From the NCBI RefSeq assembly GCF_001719045.1, contig NZ_CP015423.1, positions 5,083,501 to 5,147,500 of the forward strand: a DNA stretch of 64,000 bases. The letters run 5' to 3'. The notes under the pieces were generated by a model. The model ran no database searches and was not told the DNA's origin. It saw nothing but the letters and a program-made list of their open reading frames with translations. This document shows positions 8,730-17,598 of the stretch, in pieces (positions within the stretch are counted from its first letter, which is position 1; the number at the start of each line of letters is the position of its first letter). Source of the DNA: Paenibacillus polymyxa. GTDB taxonomy: Bacteria > Bacillota > Bacilli > Paenibacillales > Paenibacillaceae. Position numbers and translations under genes: made by a program.

Positions 8730-10498
8730 TAGGATACCTCCCCTGAGGTCAGATCAGATTCCACTTGTTGCCGTTCATACTGTTGTCGGTACCATCCGTC
8801 AGCCTGAAGTAGCTCGCTGTGGGTCCCTTCCTCAATAATGCGTCCTTGCTCCAGCACGACGATCCGGTCTGCATGTTCTACAGCGGAAAGGCGGTGGGTG
8901 GAGATCAAGGTTGTTTTACCCGAGCGCTTACGTCGGATATTGTCAATAATCCTTGCTTCCGTCCGGGCATCTACTGCAGATAGTGCATCGTCGAGCAATA
9001 GAATATCCGGATCACCGATAAAGGCGCGCGCCAGCGAAACACGCTGCTTCTGGCCGCCGGACAGGGCGATACCTTTTTCTCCGACCAGTGTATCCAGCCC
9101 ATCAGACAGGGTACCTAAATCCTGGTCGAAGGCAGCAGTACGGATAGCTTCCATAATGTCGTCGTCATCTGCATGAGGTTTTCCGAATTGAATGTTCTCG
9201 CGCACCGATTTGGAAAACAAAATTTGCTCTTGCGGCACGTAGCCGATCCAGCTGTGTAGTTGTTCTACTGCAATGTCCTCTAGACGTATGCCGGAGATTA
9301 AAATATCACCACTACCCGTCGGATATTCATGTAGTAGCTGTTTGAGCAGCGTGGATTTCCCACTGCCTGTTCTACCGACGACACCTAGCGTTTCTCCGCG
9401 TTTGAGCTCCAGACTCACATGTGACAGATTGTCAATAGTAGAGGTAGGGTAACGGAAGGTAACGTCTTTCATCCTGATGGATTCGAGGCGATCCACTGGA
9501 ACAGGTTGAGCTGCATCTTGAACATCTGGCTGGACATCGAGAGTTTCATTAACTCGGTCCAAGGAAGCGCTACCGCGCTGCATAATGTTAATCAGCTCTC
9601 CAATGGCAAACATCGGCCAAATCATCATTCCTAGATACATATTAAAGGAGACCAGTTCGCCTAGCGTGATATCGTTATGAAATACCAGATAAATACCATA
9701 CCCGAGTCCAATGACGTAGCTAAGTCCTACACATAAACGAATTGTTGGTTCAAAGAGGGCATCCATCCGAGCGACAGCCAGATTTTTACGAAATACATCG
9801 TCGGTAATATCGGCGAAACGCTTTTCGTCCATTCGTTCTTGCACATAGGCGCGAATGACTCGGATACCTGCCACGGATTCCAACACCTGATCGTTCATAT
9901 CACCAAATGCATCTTGTGCCAGTGTGTAACGCTCGTGAACGGCTTTACCGTAAATGCTCATAGCCAGTGCGATAAAAGGTAGGGGCAGGATAGCTGCCAG
10001 TGTCAACTTCCAACTGATTAGAGTGCCCATGGCAACTAATACCACGCTCAGATAGACCGTAGAGTCTGTCAGTGTCAGCATGCCGAAGCCCGCTGTACTT
10101 GCTACGGAGCGAAGGTCGTTCGTGGCACGAGCCATCAGATCCCCAGTGCGGTTGCGTTCAAAAAATGGAGGGGTCATTCGCAGCAGATGATTCATAAAGC
10201 GTGTGCGCAGTAGGCGTTCCACCAGATTGGCACCACCAAACAGCTTGTGCATCCATATGTACGTAATGTAGTAGATGACGGCTAGAATGCCTATGATGTA
10301 CAAAATATAACGCCAAAGTGAGGACCAGGAAATTGAACCACGCACAATTTCATCAATGGCACTACCAAGCAGCCGAGGTGGAGCAAGCTCCAGCACACCA
10401 ACGGCTATCAGCAAAAACAATCCAATGGAGTATCGGCTTCGTTCTCTTTTAAAAAACCAGCTCAAATTTTTAAGTACCGAAAACAAGAGGAATCCCAT
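8729..10498 (-). CDS. ABC exporter half-transporter, YheI/BmrC-like subunit
   Basis: 589 residues with a six-helix domain and an ATPase domain: Walker A GRTGSGKST, signature LSGGQKQR and Walker B LLLDDALSAVD. The Walker B carries DD rather than DE, meaning a degenerate ATP site, as in the catalytically impaired half of heterodimeric exporters. The N-terminus FSVLKNLSWFFK matches Bacillus YheI closely, so the true start may be TTG 10486, which has AAAGGATGGG 8 nt before it; ATG 10498 has its ribosome site directly adjacent. The operon lies downstream of a leader ORF and terminator like those of bmrBCD. Confidence 0.85.
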   Translation of the reverse strand: MGFLLFSVLKNLSWFFKRERSRYSIGLFLLIAVGVLELAPPRLLGSAIDEIVRGSISWSSLWRYILYIIGILAVIYYITYIWMHKLFGGANLVERLLRTRFMNHLLRMTPPFFERNRTGDLMARATNDLRSVASTAGFGMLTLTDSTVYLSVVLVAMGTLISWKLTLAAILPLPFIALAMSIYGKAVHERYTLAQDAFGDMNDQVLESVAGIRVIRAYVQERMDEKRFADITDDVFRKNLAVARMDALFEPTIRLCVGLSYVIGLGYGIYLVFHNDITLGELVSFNMYLGMMIWPMFAIGELINIMQRGSASLDRVNETLDVQPDVQDAAQPVPVDRLESIRMKDVTFRYPTSTIDNLSHVSLELKRGETLGVVGRTGSGKSTLLKQLLHEYPTGSGDILISGIRLEDIAVEQLHSWIGYVPQEQILFSKSVRENIQFGKPHADDDDIMEAIRTAAFDQDLGTLSDGLDTLVGEKGIALSGGQKQRVSLARAFIGDPDILLLDDALSAVDARTEARIIDNIRRKRSGKTTLISTHRLSAVEHADRIVVLEQGRIIEEGTHSELLQADGWYRQQYERQQVESDLTSGEVS

Positions 10499-10588
10499 CC
10501 TTTCATGATAAGTTCATTCGAGAGTTGTGTACCATTTTGAAGAAACAACAGCGGCTTGCTACCACAAATATGATCCGGCAACAGGCGC

Positions 10589-10621
10589 AAAAAAGGCATA
10601 CCGTCCGCAGACGATATGCCT
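10589..10621 (-). terminator. Attenuator-like terminator upstream of the ABC operon
   Basis: On the minus strand AGGCATATCGTC...GACGGTATGCCT forms a stem followed by TTTTTT. It lies about 90 nt upstream of the first ABC gene and on the same strand, so transcription must read through it. A competing upstream hairpin (TTTTTCAG...CTGAAAA, roughly 10636-10682) is also possible. Confidence 0.75.
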
Positions 10622-10704
10622 TAAATCTCAATATCATATGGCGCGCAGGTATTTTCAGCACACTCACCACTGAAAAACTGCTCAAACGCAGGCAGCCACT
10701 CGTA

Positions 10705-10818
10705 TTAAACCATACAACGCGAATGGCCCAATTTTGAAGGATGCGACAGGGGAGATGCTCCGGTATGAAGTTGTTGTGTTTGTAGATGTGGGTAAAATGC
10801 AATAGGAAATTTTAGCAC
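10705..10818 (-). CDS. Short leader ORF, bmrB-like in position
   Basis: A GTG codon at 10818 is preceded on the minus strand by AAAGGAGTG at 6 nt and opens 37 codons (starting VLKFPIAFYPHL) ending with TAA at 10705-10707. It is followed by a potential hairpin and then an intrinsic terminator, all before the ABC exporter pair. In B. subtilis, bmrB is a small ORF in the same place and controls bmrCD by ribosome-mediated attenuation. Similar control is inferred from layout only; the peptide is not recognised. The frame stays open after the TAA to 10621, so a broken 65-codon gene is the alternative. Confidence 0.45.
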   Translation of the reverse strand: MLKFPIAFYPHLQTQQLHTGASPLSHPSKLGHSRCMV

Positions 10819-11071
10819 CGGTAACACTCCTTTCTTCCTCAAAATGGGTTCATTCTAACATGAGTAATCGTTCAAATTGGTAATAAATTTCAAAATGGAT
10901 CTCGTATGGTTGAATCTTAACACCCTTTTTTGCGAATTGTCAAACCTTTTTCAAAAAAATGTATATGACTTGTCCAAGAAGCTCGCTGGGTTGAGACCGG
11001 TTGGTGGTCATTCTAAAAGATGCTATGATATAGTTGGCAGACGTCATTGTACAAGGAGATGAGCATAACGT

Positions 11072-11374
11072 ATGAGCATACAGGTAACTGAACCTGCGGC
11101 ACAGTGGTACATTAAGGAGCTTAGTTTGAATCGTGGAGATTCGATCCGTTTTTTTGTTCGCTATAGCTCTGGCGGTGGGTTGCATCCAGGCTTTTCTCTG
11201 GGAATTGCCGTAGAGCCGCCGCAGCACCCCGTATTACAGCATGAAGCGGCTGGCATTACGTTTTATATGGAGGACCAGGATTACTGGTATCTGAAGGGCC
11301 ATCATCTGGAAGTTAAGTATTTGGAGGAACATGATGACATTATTTACACCTATGTTGAGGATGAACAACCTTAG
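11072..11374 (+). CDS. HesB/YneR-family protein
   Basis: 100 residues resembling the HesB-like (IscA-fold) domain: an N-terminal ITV-type opening (IQVTEPAAQWYIKEL), SIRFFVRYSSGGG and a central glycine-rich turn. Unlike IscA it has no Cys at all, so it should not carry an iron-sulfur cluster itself; YneR of B. subtilis is similar. The role is unknown. AAGGAG is about 12 nt from ATG 11072. Single gene ended by a strong bidirectional terminator. Confidence 0.75.
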   Translation: MSIQVTEPAAQWYIKELSLNRGDSIRFFVRYSSGGGLHPGFSLGIAVEPPQHPVLQHEAAGITFYMEDQDYWYLKGHHLEVKYLEEHDDIIYTYVEDEQP

Positions 11375-11416
11375 TGTTCCACTGTCAATCATAGCGTGCA
11401 AATAGTTTGGACATGA

Positions 11417-11477
11417 AAAGCGGCGGAGTATCGTGTTACAGGAGATAAGCCTGTACATGATGCTCCGCCGCTTTTTT
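11417..11477. terminator. Long bidirectional terminator
   Basis: AAAGCGGCGGAG...CTCCGCCGCTTTTTT with an inner stem TTACAGG / CCTGTA. A-run on one side and T-run on the other, between convergent genes. Confidence 0.85.
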
Positions 11478-11502
11478 GTGGTCAAGGCGGGTATGTCGTA
11501 TG

Positions 11503-12015
11503 TCAAGGGTTGTTAAGTATCGGGCCATCGAGTGCAAAATCAAAATCATCAATGTCGTACACATGTACAGGTACGGAAGCTTCGATAATGCGGTGGATCC
11601 AGTCCAATTGATCCGTCAGAATGGGTAATGATTCACGCTGAGCTGTCAACACCAGTTCAGTCTCAATTGGATCAAAATATTCTCCGTAATGCGCTGTATC
11701 AACAGCATTAATGATGATGAGTGATGTATTGGCATCGAATAGAATAGGCAAGCTCTTGGCCCAAGGCATCTGAAGGGCACGCCGAATTTTTTTCTGATTC
11801 AACGGTTCCTCAAAATAACTGATCAACTCGCTTACCTTCCGCTTCACATGTTGATCGTCCATAGGATTATCCATGAGCGGCTCTGTGCTGTCCTGGAATT
11901 CGTATAGTTCTAGCAGTGATGTGTAAGGCACTATATATTCCACAGGGGCGGGAGATGTAAGTAGTTGGCCGTATATAGCCACCATTACAGCTTCCGTTAC
12001 AAATTGTCGAGACAT
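11503..12015 (-). CDS. Conserved hypothetical protein, 170 residues
   Basis: Not assigned to a function. It starts MSRQFVTEAVMVAIYGQLL and has a mixed alpha/beta look, with an acidic stretch DIDDFDFALDGP near the C-terminus; there is no signal peptide or membrane helix. A GCTTGACC-like, rather weak ribosome site (GGAGGCTTGACCG) precedes ATG 12015. It converges on the HesB/YneR gene and shares its terminator. It resembles a Paenibacillaceae protein of unknown role as far as I can recall; no catalytic motif is visible. Confidence 0.65.
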   Translation of the reverse strand: MSRQFVTEAVMVAIYGQLLTSPAPVEYIVPYTSLLELYEFQDSTEPLMDNPMDDQHVKRKVSELISYFEEPLNQKKIRRALQMPWAKSLPILFDANTSLIIINAVDTAHYGEYFDPIETELVLTAQRESLPILTDQLDWIHRIIEASVPVHVYDIDDFDFALDGPILNNP

Positions 12016-12130
12016 CGGTCAAGCCTCCTGCATTTACCAAATTATGCGATATGAGTATACCACAAAGCGGGACTGAATTCAGCCCGACATGCAGATTGCT
12101 ATCATGTATTCCTATATTTGTTGTACGAAT

Positions 12131-12574
12131 TTAGCTGCGGCCAATTAACAAGGAAAGCAATCCGGCAGCAATTAGAGGTCCAACAGGAACTCCTTTAAAG
12201 AAGGCAACGCCAATGACGGTCCCGATCAGTAGACCTGTCACAATAATGGGCTGTCCAGACATTAAAGTTACTCCGCGGCCGCCAAGATAGGCTACCAGAA
12301 TTCCGATACCAATCGCGAGCAGTGATTTCCAGTGCAGGAAAGACTCCATCACCTGATTGATACTGATTTTACCGCTGGCTAGCGGGGTCATGACCCCGAT
12401 CGTCAAAATAATAATTCCGATCGTCAGGCCATACTTTTCAAGCCAGGGGAAAGCAGTGTGAAAGCTGGTTACCCGCAGTAGCAGTAATACAACCATGGCA
12501 ATAGTCACGGTAGAGTTGCCACTAACAATCCCTAGACCAGCCAATACCAGTAAGATAAGTGAGCTGTAATCCAT
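12131..12574 (-). CDS. DUF441 membrane protein
   Basis: 147 residues, mostly hydrophobic, with four predicted membrane helices: about 5-30, 45-65, 83-103 and 113-143. The pattern [42 protein letters not shown] is typical of the DUF441 family (YtwI-like), whose function is unknown. It begins 22 nt after the stop of the ypdA gene on the same strand, so both are probably one transcript. Confidence 0.8.
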   Translation of the reverse strand: MDYSSLILLVLAGLGIVSGNSTVTIAMVVLLLLRVTSFHTAFPWLEKYGLTIGIIILTIGVMTPLASGKISINQVMESFLHWKSLLAIGIGILVAYLGGRGVTLMSGQPIIVTGLLIGTVIGVAFFKGVPVGPLIAAGLLSLLIGRS

Positions 12575-12596
12575 ACAGATGTTCTCCTTCGTTTAT

Positions 12597-13568
12597 TTAG
12601 CTTTGGATATGTTCGGCGATTTGTCGCCCGTGCCAGCGGCCTGTTTCAATAAAAACTTCATTGGCATTGCTGCCTGAAGCGATGACCCCGGCGACATATA
12701 CACCTGGGATGTTCGTTTCCATCGTGGCAGGATTAAATTCTGGTTTGTCCAGATCCTCAGCCATGTGAACGCCGACAGACTCCAGCAGTTTTCGTTCCGG
12801 GTGAAATCCGGTCAGTGCCAGTACAAAATCATTCTCGAGTCGGAATGCTTCAGTGTCCAGCGGATTGACTATGACATGATCTGGATGGATTTCGGTAATG
12901 CGTGCGCCTAAGTGCAGCGTGATTTTCCCTTTTTGTACCATACTGTCAAACAGTGGACGTACCCACGGCTTGATGTATTGGGACAACTCGCTTCGACGAT
13001 ATACCATATCAATCGTAGCTCCGACCCGGACCAATTCCATCGCAGCATCTACCGCAGAGTTACTGCCACCGATGACTGCGACCCGGGTTCCTGTATAGGG
13101 ATGGGCTTCGCTGAAATAGTGCGTGACTTTATCCAATTGTTCCCCGGGAATGCCTAAATAGTTCGGATGATCAAAATATCCTGTAGCCACTACGACATAA
13201 CGGGACGAATACGTTTTGGTTATTTCTCCTTTGCTCAGGGTATGTACGGTAAATGTACCGTCATCCTGGCGATGAATGGACTGGGCCTCCTCATAATGCT
13301 GAATGTTCAAGTTATAATGAGTGGCTACCTTACGATAGTACGCCAGTGCTTCATGACGATAAGGTTTGTCATTAGGGGTGCTGAATGGAACATCACCGAT
13401 TTCCAGTAGTTCGGCGGTGCTAAAAAACTGCATGTTCGTCGGATACAGAAAAATGGAGTGAACGATGTTGCTTTTTTCAATAATGACAGTTTGCAAACCT
13501 CTGCGGCTGCATTCGATTGCAGCGGATAGTCCGCAGGGTCCGCCACCGATAATGATTACGTCGTGCAT
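12597..13568 (-). CDS. ypdA: YpdA-type bacillithiol disulfide reductase
   Basis: 323 residues of the two-dinucleotide-binding flavoprotein class. FAD-binding GGGPCGLSAA is near residue 8, the NADPH motif GGSNSAVDAAMEL near residue 165, and a second FAD segment near PGVYVAGV at the C-terminus. The stretch IFLYPTNMQFFSTAELLEIG is characteristic of YpdA. Family members reduce oxidised bacillithiol with NADPH. GGAGG lies before ATG 13568. It lacks the CxxC of thioredoxin reductases. Likely first gene of a two-gene transcript with the DUF441 protein. Confidence 0.85.
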   Translation of the reverse strand: MHDVIIIGGGPCGLSAAIECSRRGLQTVIIEKSNIVHSIFLYPTNMQFFSTAELLEIGDVPFSTPNDKPYRHEALAYYRKVATHYNLNIQHYEEAQSIHRQDDGTFTVHTLSKGEITKTYSSRYVVVATGYFDHPNYLGIPGEQLDKVTHYFSEAHPYTGTRVAVIGGSNSAVDAAMELVRVGATIDMVYRRSELSQYIKPWVRPLFDSMVQKGKITLHLGARITEIHPDHVIVNPLDTEAFRLENDFVLALTGFHPERKLLESVGVHMAEDLDKPEFNPATMETNIPGVYVAGVIASGSNANEVFIETGRWHGRQIAEHIQS

Positions 13569-13863
13569 TTGGATGAACCTCCAGTTGTATTGGTTTATTA
13601 CGCCAGTTTTGTAGGGTTAACATTATTTTGACGATTAAAAACGGATCTCAGGATTGAAGCAAATAGCTCAGTATGTGAGAAGGTTTCAAATAATAATCCT
13701 ACCGCAATGCAAACACAATATCCAGCCGTTTTCAGAAAGAGATGACGGACAGTGAAGATTGACAGCCACTTTTAGCAAACATATAATTAGATATATATCT
13801 ATTTCGTGTAATTGAATTCGCTTGCATAGCAAGTACGTACTAGTGAAAAGAGGTGCAATAACG

Positions 13864-14460
13864 ATGCAACTGGATAAAATGGTCAATTATCATAAAGCAC
13901 TTGCTGATCCAACGCGAATGCGCATATTACTTCTTTTGTCACGTGGGGAGATGCATGGCCAAGCTTTGGCGAAAAAGCTGAATTTATCCCAGCCGACTGT
14001 TACACATCATGCTTCCAAACTCCGTGAGGCTGGGTTGATTAAGGAACGACGTGATAAAAACACGGTATATTTTACACTGAATCCAGAGCTGATCCGGCAG
14101 CATGCCGAGGCGACGGTACAATTTATTTTCGAAAAAGGAGAGGGGGAGGAAGAGATGTCAGAGTTGAATGAAACGCTGGAGGCGTCGGTCTTACGCAATT
14201 TTTTTTCCAAGGACGGCAAGTTGCGCCAAATCCCTGCACAGTATAAGAAAAAATTGATTGTACTTCAGATGCTGGCAGAAAAGTTGGAGCCAGGCCGTAT
14301 GTATCCTGAACGTGAATTAAACGAGTGGATCAAGCAATACCATGAGGATTTTGCAACGATTCGGCGTGAGCTGATTATGCATCAGTTTATGTACAGGGAA
14401 CGGGAAATGTACGAATTGAACCCGCGTGAGATGTGGACACGCTGGGATCAGGTACGCTAA
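13864..14460 (+). CDS. ArsR-type HTH regulator with DUF2087 domain
   Basis: 198 residues. Residues 5-85 form a winged-helix domain (KALADPTRMRILLLLSRGEMHGQALAKKLNLSQPTVTHHASKLREAGLI), typical of ArsR-like repressors. No metal-binding Cys pair is seen. The C-terminal ~80 residues (RNFFSKDGKLRQIPAQYKKKLIVLQMLAEKLEPGRMYPERELNEWI) match DUF2087. AGAGGTG about 9 nt upstream selects ATG 13864 over an in-frame ATG at 13822. The ligand is not known. It is divergent from ypdA, with a 295-nt AT-rich intergenic region. Confidence 0.82.
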   Translation: MQLDKMVNYHKALADPTRMRILLLLSRGEMHGQALAKKLNLSQPTVTHHASKLREAGLIKERRDKNTVYFTLNPELIRQHAEATVQFIFEKGEGEEEMSELNETLEASVLRNFFSKDGKLRQIPAQYKKKLIVLQMLAEKLEPGRMYPERELNEWIKQYHEDFATIRRELIMHQFMYREREMYELNPREMWTRWDQVR

Positions 14461-14501
14461 ACGAAACTTGACAAAGATTTCAAAAAAGTTTCGTAGCAGC
14501 C

Positions 14502-14530
14502 TTGACAGACAATTGATGGACTTGTATGAT
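14502..14530 (+). promoter_or_regulatory. Near-consensus sigma-A promoter of the leader region
   Basis: TTGACA (14502-14507), 17-nt spacer, TATGAT (14525-14530). The best housekeeping promoter noticed in the window. It drives a transcript carrying a 23-codon ORF and two similar terminators. Confidence 0.8.
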
Positions 14531-14560
14531 AAAGGAAATTTTAGGAGGAGGCGATGTTAT

Positions 14561-14632
14561 ATGCGTACGAACATGAATGGATGGGTTCAGCAGCAGAATG
14601 ACTTGTCTCCCGCACGGACGATGCACGGTTAA
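14561..14632 (+). CDS. 23-codon leader peptide candidate
   Basis: ATG 14561 is 9 nt after GGAGG (14547-14551) and encodes 23 residues ending DLSPARTMHG. It lies about 30 nt after a TTGACA-17-TATGAT promoter. Two stem-loops (around 14633-14656 and 14666-14688) and a terminator follow at once. An overlapping 15-codon ORF from ATG 14554 is the other possible reading of the same ribosome site. No homologue is recognised. Its position suggests a translated leader controlling the RsgA-like gene downstream; this is inference. Confidence 0.45.
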   Translation: MRTNMNGWVQQQNDLSPARTMHG

Positions 14633-14690
14633 AGACTGTATAGATCTATAGTCTTGGCTTAGCAGTTGGTTGGACAGTAGAACCAACGAA

Positions 14691-14722
14691 ATCCGCAGGG
14701 AGTGATTCCCTGCGGATTTTTT
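14691..14722 (+). terminator. First leader terminator
   Basis: ATCCGCAGGG-AGTGATT-CCCTGCGGAT plus six Ts, 58 nt after the leader ORF. Confidence 0.85.
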
Positions 14723-14827
14723 ATGGTTAGGCGTCTTGTTATCCAGTTGTTGATTCTGGGGAGTGGTCCGTGTGAGACCGCTTGCTTAAGTGAACGAACG
14801 GATCACATCGGCCTGAATCGTATACCC

Positions 14828-14856
14828 TCCGCAGGGAAACCCCTGCGGATTTTTTG
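14828..14856 (+). terminator. Second leader terminator with the same stem
   Basis: TCCGCAGGG-AAAC-CCCTGCGGA plus six Ts. The stem repeats that of 14691-14722. It lies about 85 nt before the RsgA-like start. The 5' arms and 3' arms of the two hairpins could cross-pair. Confidence 0.82.
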
Positions 14857-14941
14857 CGTTGTTTGCATGCGGGGAGAAAAAATGTACACCTATCGAATAA
14901 CACTACGATCAAAAATAAACGATGATTTCAGGAGGAAAACA

Positions 14942-16039
14942 ATGAGTATACATGAATACGGTTGGTCTGATTACTGGAACGGTTTTTGGGACCAATGGAA
15001 GCAAAGCTATGAGGAAAGAGCAGGAAATACACAGGTACGTCCTGCCCGCTTGATTGCCGATTATGGACAAAAGGTGAAGCTTATCACAATGGATGGAGAA
15101 CGCTGGGGAGCGGCTTCAGGTAAGCTACGACATGCTATGGTAGATCCGGCGGAAATGCCGGCTGTAGGGGACTGGCTGGCAATCACCACGTCGGATGAAG
15201 TGTCGGATGCAGTAATTCATGCCGTCTTGCCACGTAAAAGTCGAATATCTAGGCAGGCCGCGGGCTTTGAGACGAAGGAGCAACTGATCGCGACAAATGT
15301 GGATACGCTTTTCCTTGTTAATGCGCTGAATCATGATTTTAATATGCGCAGACTGGAACGGTATTTAATTATGGCTTGGAACAGCGGGGTAAACCCGGTT
15401 GTCGTTTTGAGTAAGAGTGATCTTTGTGAAGATGTCGAACAGCGGGTTGCTGAAGCGGAGGGAGTTGCTCCTGGTGTACCTGTTATCGTTATTTCTGCTT
15501 TGCAGAACGAAGGCAGAGAGCAACTGGAGGCGTTTCTTCAACCTGGCTTTACAGTTGCTTTGACAGGCTCTTCCGGTAGTGGCAAATCCACGATAGTAAA
15601 CTGGCTCTCCGGGTCTGAAGTTCAACTGACACAGGATGTGAGGGAGGAAGATAGCCGGGGCAGGCACACAACCACTCACCGACAGCTTTTTCCCATCGCA
15701 AAGCAAGCTGTTCTGCTGGATACACCCGGCATGCGTGAGCTTAATCTGTGGGATGATTCCATGGGAGTCGCCCATACCTTTACAGATATTATGGAAACGG
15801 CGCAGCAATGCCGTTTTGCAGATTGCAAGCATAAGGGCGAAGCTGGATGTGCAGTGGAGGAAGCTATAGAGAGAGGGGAATTGTCGGAATCCAGAGTGAA
15901 CAATTATCGCAAAATGCAGCGTGAACTGGAATATCAGGCGCGTAAGGAAGCGGATCGACGCAGGAAAGATAGCCGGTCAAGCACAGCCCCGGGTCGTAGG
16001 GATCAGCGAAGCGGCTGGCGACGTGATGTGGAGTGGTAA
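14942..16039 (+). CDS. RsgA/YjeQ-like circularly permuted GTPase
   Basis: 365 residues from ATG 14942, which has AGGAGG 6 nt upstream; the frame extends back through the leader but without support. The order of G motifs is permuted: SKSD (G4) comes before the P-loop GSSGSGKST (near residue 203) and DTPGM (G3). A C-terminal zinc knuckle CRFADCKHKGEAGC follows. Family members act in late assembly of the 30S subunit. The N-terminal part is longer than in the ~300-residue Bacillus RsgA, so this may be a paralogue, not the main RsgA. The basic Arg/Ser-rich tail may bind RNA. Confidence 0.85.
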   Translation: MSIHEYGWSDYWNGFWDQWKQSYEERAGNTQVRPARLIADYGQKVKLITMDGERWGAASGKLRHAMVDPAEMPAVGDWLAITTSDEVSDAVIHAVLPRKSRISRQAAGFETKEQLIATNVDTLFLVNALNHDFNMRRLERYLIMAWNSGVNPVVVLSKSDLCEDVEQRVAEAEGVAPGVPVIVISALQNEGREQLEAFLQPGFTVALTGSSGSGKSTIVNWLSGSEVQLTQDVREEDSRGRHTTTHRQLFPIAKQAVLLDTPGMRELNLWDDSMGVAHTFTDIMETAQQCRFADCKHKGEAGCAVEEAIERGELSESRVNNYRKMQRELEYQARKEADRRRKDSRSSTAPGRRDQRSGWRRDVEW

Positions 16040-16121
16040 GCCAAGCTGCAGTGAAGCATCAAATGTAAAAATATAAGAAAATCTAAGTTGTAGTCGGCAT
16101 ATGGTATAAAGGGGTGAATAT

Positions 16122-16460
16122 ATGCCGAACTACAGCATTGTGGTGGATTTATCGGATCGTCGTTTATATTTGAAAGATGGAGATCAGATTGTTCTTAGTT
16201 ATCCAGTCGGTATTGGCAAGCTGGCTACACAGACACCGCATGGGCAATTTACGATTATTAACAAACAGCCCAATCCCGGCGGCCCTTTCGGAGCGTTCTG
16301 GATGGGGCTGTCCAAGCCGCATTATGGCATTCATGGCACCAATGAGCCATGGTCCATTGGCAAGATGGTGTCACATGGCTGCATTCGAATGCAGAATAAG
16401 GATGTGCTTGAGCTTCAGGAAAAGGTAAGTATAGGCACGCCAGTCACGATACAGCCGTAG
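16122..16460 (+). CDS. L,D-transpeptidase (YkuD domain only)
   Basis: 112 residues consisting of little more than a YkuD domain. The catalytic motif [20 protein letters not shown] contains the invariant His and the nucleophilic Cys. Such enzymes make 3-3 crosslinks in peptidoglycan or attach proteins to it. There is no signal peptide, LysM domain or membrane helix, which is unusual for an enzyme acting on the wall but is seen in small Bacillus homologues (e.g. of the YciB/YkuD class). GGGGTG precedes ATG 16122. Single gene. Confidence 0.85.
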   Translation: MPNYSIVVDLSDRRLYLKDGDQIVLSYPVGIGKLATQTPHGQFTIINKQPNPGGPFGAFWMGLSKPHYGIHGTNEPWSIGKMVSHGCIRMQNKDVLELQEKVSIGTPVTIQP

Positions 16461-16578
16461 CGGCTAGAAGACACTAGATTCTGTATCTACTCAGACGTGG
16501 AAACCGCGTCCTAGGCTGTATCTGTGAAGCGTATTTCATGGCGAACGGCCGTAACTTTAGGTTAGATACTGCGTTTAG

Positions 16579-17598
16579 TTACGATTTGGGTTGGATAGGG
16601 ATACGGGCTTCAATCTGTTTGGAGCCCTCTTTGTCGTCTGCGGATTTGGCTAACGGTCCCGAAAGGCGTTCCCCTTGTGTACCGTACGCCTGTTTGGCGT
16701 TAGTCCACATATCTTCGTTCGGTTCGAAAATTATGACTATGGTATAGTGGTTGGCAAGGCTCGGCTTTTTGACCCTCATGCTGAAGGAGCCGTCAGGCAT
16801 AACTTTGGTTTGATCATCGTAGCCAAACTGCCATCGTCCCGGAAAATCAATCGTGAGTTTGACGTCCGACCCTTCCAGCAAATTGCTGCGCGCATATACA
16901 TGATAATAGTTACCTTCTTGCTTCACATCAGGCTTAATCCACACTTGAGGGCTACCGTAGTCCTTAGGTTTATTCCAGACGGGCTTAACTAAAGGGGTAT
17001 TGCGTTCTTGTTCAGGATCAAATTCAGCCCCAATCCGAACTTCATGCAGAAGCTGTTTGTTTTCTTCGTATTGATATACATAAGGACCTTCTAATTTGTT
17101 GCCACCGCTGCCATACAGATTTCGTATTTCATTGTCTTGGTCATCTGGACGGAACAGAACAGTCAGATCCATACTGCCTTGTATTCCGGGGCGTTGTACC
17201 TGGAGTACAAAACTTCCATCCTTTTGAACGGTTGTCTCATCCGTGTACCCAGTTAACAGGGAGTTTTTGACCGCAAGATTCCCTTTGATCCGTGCTCCGG
17301 CCGGGAGGTTGGAATGTCCTGTAACCTTCACGGTATTTTTATCAATGCTAACGCCACCTGATATTTCGACATAGCTGCTGCCTTGCTTATGGACAGGTGT
17401 ATGATTGGCAGCTCGTTCATCAAGGGATGATGCGCCTTGGTTGGGATTACCCGTTACGGTGTAGGCACGTGCTTCAGCTTCATGTAGGGCCATACTCCGG
17501 GTTGAAGCTTTTTCCCTGCTGCATGCAGCCAGCATCGTTAGGATTAAGAATGCACATAAAAGGTTCCAGCCTATTTTGGTAATCATGTGTTTACTCAT
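16579..17598 (-). CDS. Lipoprotein with tandem duplicated domain
   Basis: 339 residues from ATG 17598 (AAGGAG upstream). A hydrophobic signal ends in the lipobox LAAC, so Cys is lipidated and the protein sits on the outer face of the membrane. Two homologous segments of about 110 residues follow. Each has a VTGHSNLPAGARIKG- or VYARSNLLEGSDVKL-type start, a DGSF strand, a PD/PN turn and an AYGTQGERLSGP / LYGSGGNKLEGP end. The function is not known; the repeats look like beta-sandwich domains. Intergenic DNA on both sides. Confidence 0.75.
   Translation of the reverse strand: MSKHMITKIGWNLLCAFLILTMLAACSREKASTRSMALHEAEARAYTVTGNPNQGASSLDERAANHTPVHKQGSSYVEISGGVSIDKNTVKVTGHSNLPAGARIKGNLAVKNSLLTGYTDETTVQKDGSFVLQVQRPGIQGSMDLTVLFRPDDQDNEIRNLYGSGGNKLEGPYVYQYEENKQLLHEVRIGAEFDPEQERNTPLVKPVWNKPKDYGSPQVWIKPDVKQEGNYYHVYARSNLLEGSDVKLTIDFPGRWQFGYDDQTKVMPDGSFSMRVKKPSLANHYTIVIIFEPNEDMWTNAKQAYGTQGERLSGPLAKSADDKEGSKQIEARIPIQPKS

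Noticed and set aside
10503..10802. 99-codon minus-strand frame starting at TTG
   Set aside because: Runs through the attenuator terminator and lacks a ribosome site; the GTG frame at 10818 has one.
14633..14690. Known riboswitch (M-box, yybP-ykoY, T-box) in the RsgA-like leader
   Set aside because: The conserved cores of these classes are not present; only simple hairpins were found.
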